Positions 6,401-11,221 of a DNA stretch of 11,221 nucleotides are shown here, one piece after another. Source of the DNA: DASQLQ01 sp035629935 (GTDB taxonomy: Bacteria; Actinomycetota; CADDZG01; WHSQ01); contig DASQLQ010000082.1 of the NCBI GenBank assembly GCA_035629935.1, forward strand, positions 1-11,221, in the 5' to 3' direction. The number at the start of each line of letters is the position of its first letter. Within the stretch, counting starts at the first letter, position 1. Made by a program: the position numbers and the translations under genes. A model generated the notes under the pieces. It was given only the letters and a program-made list of their open reading frames with translations, did no database searches and had not been told where the DNA came from.

Positions 6401-7531
6401 CTAGTGACCGAACCAGCGCTTCGCTCGAGTCGCTCCGAAGTTCGCCTTCTCACGCGTGATGTCTAGAGAGGGCGCCTGGAACGTCCCGTGAGGTTGAGGG
6501 GCGGTCAGGAAATCTACATCTGCTCGACCAACGAGGCCCCCGCCAAACTCGACGTAACAGGCCGCCACTCCCCCGTACCCCTCCGTCTCACCTTCATCTC
6601 TGATCTGTGCGATGAGGTGGTCTGCAAGAGTTGCGGCCTCCCCTTCGGCGAATACACCTGCGCGCGGCACCGGCGCACTCGTTACATCGCCGATCGCGTA
6701 GACGCCCGGGAAGCTGGTCGCGAAGGTCCTCGTATCCACCGGGATCCATCCGTCGACGGCGAGGCCCGATGACTCGACTACGGCCGGAGCCCGGTGTCGC
6801 GGGATGCCCAGGAAGAGGTCATAGGAAAGCTCGCGTCCGTTTTCGAGATGCGCGGTCTTCGTCTCCGGATCGATCCGAGGGACCTTCGAGTCAGACCAGA
6901 ACTCGATACCGCGTTCAGCTAAGCCCGCGAGGATCCCTTCCGAGATGTCAGTCGAGATCGGTATGGGCATCGACATCGGACTCAACACCTTGATCGAGAC
7001 CTGTTCGGCGAGGTCACGCTTCTTCAGGTAATCGTGCAGCAACATGCCGGCTTCGTACGGAGCCGGCGGGCATTTGTAGAACGGACCGAGAACCGCGATG
7101 ACGACCTCACCGCCTTTGAAATCGGGCAGGTCATCGTGCAGACGCTTCGCCCCCTCAAGCGTGTAGAACTCGTGACCTCCTTCGGCTAACCCCGGCGTTG
7201 CTGCTATGTCGTAATCGGCGCCGAGGGCCACCACGAGCACATCCGCCTCATAGCTCTCCTCGCTCGTCGTCACCACACGCGACCTGGCATCTATCGCTTC
7301 GACTCGCTCCTGTTTGAACTTGACGCTCGGTTTGACGATGTCCTTGTAGTGCAGGCGCACCGCCTCCGGAGCCTTGTTGCCGACCATCACATCGAGCTTG
7401 GCGAACCCGAACACGAAGTGATCGCTCTGATCGATAAGTGTGACGTGGACTTCGTCCGCGACCTCTTCAGACAGGCGGGTGGCCAGTTCGAGCCCGCCGA
7501 AGCCGGCTCCGAGGATCACTACTCGCTTCAT
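6401..7531 (-). CDS. FAD-dependent oxidoreductase related to sulfide:quinone reductase / NDH-2
   Basis: This 376-residue flavoprotein opens with the dinucleotide-binding motif VVILGAGFGGLELA (G8, G10, G13) that holds FAD. VLVVALGADYD (about 98-108) and FPGVYAIGDVTSAPVPRAG (274-292) are the second and third FAD contacts of this class. Two cysteines stand where sulfide:quinone reductases keep their redox-active pair: C154 in FYKCPPAPYEAG and C325 in ACYVEFGGGLVG. The third cysteine of classic enzymes, near residue 124-130, is missing, so it may be an SQR-like enzyme of different substrate or a type II NADH dehydrogenase relative. Either would pass electrons to membrane quinone. The tail is short and lacks an obvious amphipathic helix. 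There is no Shine-Dalgarno, but TACTCT lies 6 bases upstream of the ATG, which fits leaderless transcription. The gene is divergent from the secreted Cys-rich protein. The flavoenzyme call is firm; the substrate is open. Confidence 0.85.
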   Translation of the reverse strand: MKRVVILGAGFGGLELATRLSEEVADEVHVTLIDQSDHFVFGFAKLDVMVGNKAPEAVRLHYKDIVKPSVKFKQERVEAIDARSRVVTTSEESYEADVLVVALGADYDIAATPGLAEGGHEFYTLEGAKRLHDDLPDFKGGEVVIAVLGPFYKCPPAPYEAGMLLHDYLKKRDLAEQVSIKVLSPMSMPIPISTDISEGILAGLAERGIEFWSDSKVPRIDPETKTAHLENGRELSYDLFLGIPRHRAPAVVESSGLAVDGWIPVDTRTFATSFPGVYAIGDVTSAPVPRAGVFAEGEAATLADHLIAQIRDEGETEGYGGVAACYVEFGGGLVGRADVDFLTAPQPHGTFQAPSLDITREKANFGATRAKRWFGH

Positions 7532-7537
7532 TTCGAC

Positions 7538-7543
7538 AGAGTA
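7538..7543 (-). promoter_or_regulatory. Candidate -10 element for a leaderless flavoprotein transcript
   Basis: TACTCT on the minus strand fits the actinobacterial TANNNT -10 pattern. The ATG of the flavoprotein (7531) follows after 6 bases, where transcription should start. No Shine-Dalgarno is present. The -35 is not clear. Confidence 0.45.
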
Positions 7544-7604
7544 CGACTAAGAATCAACTGTTGCCCGAGACAGGTGCACCCTTTCAAGCTGAATGATGCA
7601 GGCA

Positions 7605-7610
7605 TAGTCT
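7605..7610 (+). promoter_or_regulatory. Candidate -10 element for a leaderless secreted-protein transcript
   Basis: TAGTCT fits TANNNT and stands 6 bases before the GTG at 7617. There is no Shine-Dalgarno in front of this GTG. A weak -35 (TTTCAA, 7582-7587) is 17 bases upstream. Confidence 0.45.
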
Positions 7611-7616
7611 CGAATC

Positions 7617-8216
7617 GTGAGACGCGGCTTTGTGATGCTCGGATGCGTGCTCCTCGTTGGAGCAGTCGTCGTCTCCAACGGTCCGGCTAGTGCCGATCGC
7701 GTTTCGGTTAGGGACTCGGACGACACAGACGGTCGCCTCGACATCCGAACCGCGACCAGCGGTCACGGCCCGGCGCTCCGAGATGGCGGTAGGCGCTTGA
7801 GATTCACGCTTACTACCTACGAACCTTGGCGCACCAGAGTTCTTGGACGTCGCCCGCGCCACGACAAGCACACGATCTCTTTCTGGATAAGCACCAACGG
7901 ACGCGATTGTTGTGCCGAACGCACCATCGACGTCTCGCGATCGCACAGGGGTATTACAGCCCAAGTCTGTTGTTTTAGATCCGGCCCTGAGCGTCGAAGG
8001 ATTCCGGCCTGGCGCCCAGATCGCTCTTCCGTGAGAGTCGCACTACGCCCCTCACTCCTTCCCCATAAGCGTGGGAGATTCCATTGGTTCGCCGAGATTG
8101 CGGCCGAGTTCTCAAAGGAGAATTGCGGCGGAGGGGGCGGAGGAGGGGGTCCCCCACCTGCCGGTTGCATCGTCGACCGAGCTCCTAACGGCGGGTGGAT
8201 GCTTCACGAGCTCTGA
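7617..8216 (+). CDS. Secreted Cys-rich protein with a polyglycine tract, function unknown
   Basis: This 199-residue protein has a signal peptide (MRRGFVMLGCVLLVGAVVVS, cleavage near ASA-D27). The mature part begins with a DTDGRLDIRTATSGHG segment and LRFTLTTYEPWRTRVLGRR, a layout seen in uncharacterised actinobacterial exported proteins that look like small beta-sandwich domains. I know no named domain for it. Six mature cysteines fall as two CC pairs (98-99 and 118-119) plus C170 and C184, which suggests disulfides or metal binding. Eight glycines (171-178) and three prolines (179-181) form a flexible linker before a short tail that ends GGWMLHEL. It starts with GTG without a ribosome-binding site, and a TANNNT -10 stands 6 bases upstream, so it is probably leaderless. 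It ends 21 bases from the convergent protease gene. Secretion is well supported; function is not. Confidence 0.7.
   Translation: MRRGFVMLGCVLLVGAVVVSNGPASADRVSVRDSDDTDGRLDIRTATSGHGPALRDGGRRLRFTLTTYEPWRTRVLGRRPRHDKHTISFWISTNGRDCCAERTIDVSRSHRGITAQVCCFRSGPERRRIPAWRPDRSSVRVALRPSLLPHKRGRFHWFAEIAAEFSKENCGGGGGGGGPPPAGCIVDRAPNGGWMLHEL
8127..8159 (+). other. G-rich tract and palindrome inside the secreted Cys-rich gene
   Basis: Bases 8127-8149 hold six runs of two or more G, including two runs of five, enough for a G-quadruplex on the plus strand. Bases 8141-8159 form a 19-base palindrome (AGGAGGGGGTCCCCCACCT) with one mismatch at A8144/A8156. It encodes the polyglycine-proline tract, so coding bias explains some of it. 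Polymerase slippage could vary the linker length. Confidence 0.45.
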
Positions 8217-8229
8217 TTCGGCCGGAATC
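8215..8229. terminator. Possible shared hairpin between convergent genes
   Basis: GATTC-GGCCG-GAATC is a perfect 5-base stem with a 5-base loop. It lies across the end of the secreted Cys-rich gene and before the stop of the convergent protease. No T-run follows on either strand, so intrinsic termination would be weak at best. Confidence 0.25.
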
Positions 8230-8237
8230 TCTGATCG

Positions 8238-9347
8238 TTAGACCTGTGTGAAGGGGGTAGATGCGCTCTGCGCGCACGTCTCCTTCTCTCCCGCGGCCGT
8301 AATTTGTCGTTGCTTCGCGGCTATTCGGTAATTCCCCGGCGCCGTCGGAGCCGCGATCCGGAAAGCGCCGTTGCGTTTGGTCAAGGCCGTGGCGACGTCG
8401 GCCCAAGCGTCAGCCGTCTCTTGCTGAAGGACCACCGGAACGCGGGTTCGACACGCGGCGACCGTCGAAGCTACAGAGCCTTTCTTCAGCGTGGGATCGA
8501 ACGCGACCGAGGTCGAGTGGATCGACTCGATGTCCGGGCCGCCTGAGGCGAAATCCATTGTGTGTCCTCGGACTACGGAGGCTTCAAGCTGGCCAAAGAT
8601 CAGCGAGATGAAGTCCATGTAGTTGAACATGAGTGTGCACGGCGTCGGCCCCACTTCTTCTGCCGCTCCGGATGAGCCCTCTGCGCAGTTCGCGTAATGG
8701 TGGTGCGCCCCCATGAGATGGCCGATCTCGTGCCCGGCGATCTTGGCAGTCCCGTTCTTGTAGAAGACGCCGAGGAGGTCCTCCATCTTGTAGTTCTCAC
8801 CGACCGCGTATGCGAACTGTGGATAACGGACCCCTCCGATGCAGTCCGCGCGTCCGGCTGCATCAGACAGCTTCTTGTCCGTTAGCACGTACACGACATC
8901 GGTGTCCGCGGGGCGCGCTCCGCCGGTCCATTTCTTGGCTTGCTCGAGCGCCTTGTCGGATTCGATCACCGCTTCGTCGTCAACCACCTCATCGGGCTTG
9001 AACCGGACGGATTCGAAGCGATAGTCGAGCTTTATCTCGAGAGGGGTGTAGGCGTCCTGCGCCTTAGCCATCACTTCGTTCCCGCGCTCCAGCGAAACCT
9101 CGTCAAGGAGGACGAGTACATCGAGGGAGAGGGCGTCCTGTTCCTGGCTGAGCGCCCTAGGCGCCACGGCCGCAGGCGTCGGCTCGAGGCAATCTTCCTG
9201 GGCGTCGATCTGAACCGGAGAACGGGGTCCAGCCTCGGTGGTGCCGGCTAGGACGGTGCTCATGAGCACGGTGACGAGCGCGATCGGAGACAAGACGCGC
9301 AGCAAGGCGCCGAAAAGAGTCGTTCCGAGAGGATGTATCCCGCCCAT
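8238..9347 (-). CDS. Secreted zinc metalloprotease of the metzincin clan
   Basis: This 369-residue protein has a long signal peptide (about residues 1-39, hydrophobic core LSPIALVTVLMSTVLA, cleavage near TEA-G40). The catalytic region runs from about 72 to 270. It holds the full metzincin zinc site HEIGHLMGAHH: zinc ligands H206, H210 and H216, general base E207, and glycine hinge G213. A methionine follows in CTLMFNYMDF; M240 or M244 should form the Met-turn. YVLTDKKLSDAAGRADCIGG upstream resembles the active-site edge strand of reprolysin-like (M12B-type) bacterial enzymes. C221 and C237 may form a disulfide. A C-terminal domain (about 295-369) with FRIAAPTAPGNYRIAAKQ looks like an Ig-like or carboxypeptidase-regulatory sandwich. 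It probably cleaves extracellular proteins. No propeptide cysteine switch is obvious, though C53 lies before the catalytic part. The ATG has no clear ribosome-binding site. It is divergent from the substrate-binding lipoprotein gene. Confidence 0.85.
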   Translation of the reverse strand: MGGIHPLGTTLFGALLRVLSPIALVTVLMSTVLAGTTEAGPRSPVQIDAQEDCLEPTPAAVAPRALSQEQDALSLDVLVLLDEVSLERGNEVMAKAQDAYTPLEIKLDYRFESVRFKPDEVVDDEAVIESDKALEQAKKWTGGARPADTDVVYVLTDKKLSDAAGRADCIGGVRYPQFAYAVGENYKMEDLLGVFYKNGTAKIAGHEIGHLMGAHHHYANCAEGSSGAAEEVGPTPCTLMFNYMDFISLIFGQLEASVVRGHTMDFASGGPDIESIHSTSVAFDPTLKKGSVASTVAACRTRVPVVLQQETADAWADVATALTKRNGAFRIAAPTAPGNYRIAAKQRQITAAGEKETCAQSASTPFTQV

Positions 9348-9571
9348 GCAGATGGATTCGATGCCGGCGGTGCCAAAACCTGCCGCAGGGGGCTGGGCCG
9401 GATGTCATTTTTCTGCCACCGCGGCGCCTGAGCACGCCTACTGGGACTCGATCGCAGTCCGATCGGCGGCCCATCAGCGGATACACCGTAAGTCGGAGTT
9501 CTAAGGAGGAGAAGGAAGGCTGGCTACAGAAGGGTCTCCCTAACGCCATTCTGGCAAGGGGGGGTACCACG
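9348..9571. promoter_or_regulatory. Divergent intergenic region between the protease and binding-protein genes
   Basis: This 224-base segment is the longest gene-free stretch in the window. GGACT (9444-9448) and AGTCC (9456-9460) are inverted repeats around CGATCGC, and CGATCG occurs at 9449 and again at 9460, 11 bases apart, about one helical turn. That is operator-like. A purine-rich AAGGAGG tract (9503-9509) is not followed by any start codon in range. AAGGGGGGG (9556-9564), including seven Gs, is the ribosome-binding site of the binding protein at 9572. I found no convincing -10/-35 pair. Confidence 0.4.
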
Positions 9572-11038
9572 ATGCTCAGGCCGAAACGATCCCGTCTATG
9601 CGCGCTCGCATGTGTAGCGCTCTTCATTGCCGCCGCATGCGGTCAGAAACCGGGAGTGGCCACCGGAGGAGCTGTGCTCCCCCCGGGGGCGACGATCAAC
9701 GAGCAAGGCCAGATCGTCGACGCGGAAGGAAACGTGCTGGGCGATGCCGGCGGGCTCTCTGGTGGCGGCGACTTGGGCTCGAGCACCGTCGGCGGCGCCA
9801 ACACGGGCGGAACGATCGGCGGGACGGGTGGAACGATCGGAAGTGGCACTACGGGTGGGACGACCGGAGGCGGGGCCACGGGCTCGACAACCGGAAGTGG
9901 CTCGGCCAACACCGGAGCAACAGCGACCGGCGTGACGAGTGGAGTCATCAAGATCGGCGCGCACGCGCCGTTGACCGGCGCGGCCCCCGTGCCCTCCGCT
10001 TCGGCAGAGAGAGGCTCGAAGCTCTTGTGGGAGTGGATGAAGCAGAACAAAGAGACGATCCACGGCCGCCACGTCGAGGCCATCCTCAAGAACGACAACT
10101 ACAACCCGAGCCAAGCAGTCGCCGTGTGCAAGGAGATGGTCGAAAAGGACAACGTCTTCCTGCTGTCCGGTCTCGCGGGTGCCGACCAGATCCAGGCCTG
10201 CGCGCGTTACGCAGCTTCGGTCGGGGTGCCTTTCATCTCCGCGGGGGTCACAGAGATCGGTTTGACCGGCCTCTACAACTACTTCACGACGTGGATGACG
10301 TATCCCGATCAGGGCCCGCTGCTCGCCGAGATGATGGTCAAGAGGCTGGGGGCGCGGGACGAGAAGAACGGAATGATCAGGTTCGACACACCGAACTTCC
10401 AAGACGGCCACGACGCTTTCATCACCGCAATGGAAAAGAGGGGCGCGTCGGTCGACTACGACCGGGCCGTGAGCAAGGCCGCCGGTCAGGCAGAGGCTCA
10501 AGCGATCGTTCAGGAGATGAAGACGCTGGGGATCGAAAACGTGTACGCCATGGCGGCGCCGGTCTGGTTCCTCCAGGTGCTGAAAGCCGCCGACACACAG
10601 AACTACCACCCGCAATGGGTCGGGATCGGATTGTTCATGACGCTCGACACGGTTTCACGAGTGGGCTGCCCGAACCTCGACAAAGGCTTGTTCTTCTCGC
10701 CATTCCCGGCATGGGTGGATCGCAACGAGTACGACCCCGAGTACGACAAGGCGATGGAGGCCATCTACGGGGGACAAGGCGACGACTTCGTGTGGTTGGG
10801 CTGGAGCGTGGCCAAGCAGATCCGCGCTCTGCTCGAGAATGCCGGCCCGAACCTGACGAGGGAAGGTTTCATCGCCGCCACAGAAACAGTTGGCAACCTG
10901 AAGACGCCGGCCATGCCGGAGCTGGACTTCTCGCCGAAGGACCACTTCGGGGCGGAGCAGATGCACCTATCCGAAGCGCGCTGCTCGGATTCACGCTGGC
11001 ACACGATCCAGTCCTTCGTGCAAGCCCCTAAAGCTTGA
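9572..11038 (+). CDS. ABC-transporter substrate-binding lipoprotein, branched-chain amino acid type
   Basis: This 488-residue protein captures a small ligand outside the membrane for an ABC importer. Residues 1-23 are a lipoprotein signal with lipobox IAAAC, and C23 is the lipid anchor. A segment with INEQGQIVDAEGNVLGD (42-58) follows, then a long Gly/Thr/Ser linker (59-123). The periplasmic-binding-protein type 1 domain (PF13458, LivJ-like) runs from about 124 to 480. It starts with GVIKIGAHAPLTGAAPVPSA and contains KNDNYNPSQAVAVCKEMVEK, then VPFISAGVTEIGL and later FDTPNFQDGHDAF. The family binds Leu/Ile/Val but also many amides, urea and aromatic acids, so the ligand is uncertain. No permease or ATPase gene is visible in this window. 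A G-rich ribosome-binding site fixes the ATG. The gene converges on the next one with only 7 bases between stops. Confidence 0.92.
   Translation: MLRPKRSRLCALACVALFIAAACGQKPGVATGGAVLPPGATINEQGQIVDAEGNVLGDAGGLSGGGDLGSSTVGGANTGGTIGGTGGTIGSGTTGGTTGGGATGSTTGSGSANTGATATGVTSGVIKIGAHAPLTGAAPVPSASAERGSKLLWEWMKQNKETIHGRHVEAILKNDNYNPSQAVAVCKEMVEKDNVFLLSGLAGADQIQACARYAASVGVPFISAGVTEIGLTGLYNYFTTWMTYPDQGPLLAEMMVKRLGARDEKNGMIRFDTPNFQDGHDAFITAMEKRGASVDYDRAVSKAAGQAEAQAIVQEMKTLGIENVYAMAAPVWFLQVLKAADTQNYHPQWVGIGLFMTLDTVSRVGCPNLDKGLFFSPFPAWVDRNEYDPEYDKAMEAIYGGQGDDFVWLGWSVAKQIRALLENAGPNLTREGFIAATETVGNLKTPAMPELDFSPKDHFGAEQMHLSEARCSDSRWHTIQSFVQAPKA
9746..9940 (+). repeat. Gly/Thr linker-coding repetitive tract
   Basis: This encodes residues 59-123 of the binding lipoprotein, almost entirely Gly, Thr, Ser and Ala. 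A 21-base unit begins GGAACGATCGG at 9809 and again at 9830, giving tandem GTIGGTG and GTIGSGT heptads. Later copies are more diverged (GTTGG, GATGS). It looks like a slippage-expanded spacer that holds the binding domain away from the membrane. Confidence 0.7.
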
Positions 11039-11045
11039 CGCCCTG

Positions 11046-11221
11046 CTAGACGCTGGCCGGCGTTATCCCTAGGTAGATGTCGGCGCCCGTTCCCTTGTCG
11101 GGGTCGTTGCTCTTGGCTTGGTCCAGCGCCGCGATGAACGCGGACTCGGACGTCGGTTGGCCGAGGTTCTCGAGGAGCTCGATCGTCCGGGCGGCGTAGC
11201 GCATGATCTGGACGGTCTCGA
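11046..11221 (-). CDS. C-terminal end of an unidentified gene, cut by the window edge
   Basis: A minus-strand frame is open from the right edge to a TAG at 11046-11048 and gives the last 57 residues of a protein. It reads ETVQIMRYAARTIELLENLG, continues QPTSESAFIAALDQAKSNDP, and ends with GTGADIYLGITPASV. The first part is a likely amphipathic helix, with no membrane segment. I do not recognise the family. It runs toward the binding-protein gene with 7 bases between the two stops. The composition and continuous frame support a real gene, but a short edge fragment cannot prove it. Confidence 0.55.
   Translation of the reverse strand, partial: ETVQIMRYAARTIELLENLGQPTSESAFIAALDQAKSNDPDKGTGADIYLGITPASV

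Noticed and set aside
9643..10098. Minus-strand frame with a Pro/Val-rich repeat (PPVVPP type)
   Set aside because: It is the complement of the Gly/Thr linker repeats, so the regularity is inherited from the real gene.
9598..11031. Very long plus-strand open frame (477 codons) inside the binding-protein gene
   Set aside because: Its composition is dominated by Arg, Gly and Asp, without motifs. The other frame has a lipobox and a complete binding-protein fold.
11050..11063. ACGCTGGCCGGCGT palindrome as a terminator after the binding-protein gene
   Set aside because: It lies within the coding end of the opposite gene, has one wobble pair and no T-run downstream.
1..11221. tRNA or rRNA genes, CRISPR arrays, insertion sequences, attachment sites
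   Set aside because: Reading through both strands I saw no cloverleaf, no regularly spaced repeats, no transposase or integrase motifs and no terminal inverted repeats.

Overview
The window looks like chromosomal DNA of an uncultured, high-GC Gram-positive bacterium, most likely a deep-branching actinomycete (Actinomycetota). This rests on the high GC content, GTG starts, likely leaderless promoters, and several actinobacterial protein types: a DinB/maleylpyruvate-isomerase-like protein, an HxlR regulator fused to an SCP2-like domain, a class III nucleotide cyclase, and a Gly/Thr-linker solute-binding lipoprotein. I saw no mobile elements, RNA genes or CRISPR arrays. Genes are densely packed and no gene-free stretch exceeds about 225 bases.

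Layout. Bases 72-2864 run left to right: a secreted alpha/beta hydrolase, a secreted TolB/WD40-like beta-propeller, and a small two-helix membrane protein. Bases 2884-5819 form a leftward four-gene cluster, read from right to left: an HxlR-SCP2 regulator, a PAS-cyclase, a maleylpyruvate-isomerase-like metalloprotein and a small lipoprotein. The regulator and cyclase genes overlap by 8 bases. The regulator is divergent from a glyoxalase-fold (VOC) protein at 5961-6353, and inverted repeats lie in the shared promoter. A flavoprotein related to sulfide:quinone reductase (6401-7531, minus) is divergent from a secreted Cys- and Gly-rich protein (7617-8216, plus). Both of these appear to be leaderless. 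A secreted metzincin protease (8238-9347, minus) is divergent from a branched-chain-amino-acid-type substrate-binding lipoprotein (9572-11038, plus). The right edge holds the C-terminal end of an unidentified leftward gene.

How the genes may work together. The strongest unit is the 2884-6353 region. An HxlR protein with the family's N-terminal cysteine and an SCP2-like ligand domain could control its own operon and the divergent VOC gene. Its operon also makes a probable adenylyl cyclase (Thr at the base-specifying site) and a protein of a thiol-dependent detoxification family. This suggests a small-molecule or redox stress module linked to cyclic-nucleotide signalling, but that link is inference. 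The rest of the window is mostly exported proteins without an evident shared pathway: of twelve coding regions, six carry signal peptides or lipoboxes and one is a membrane protein.
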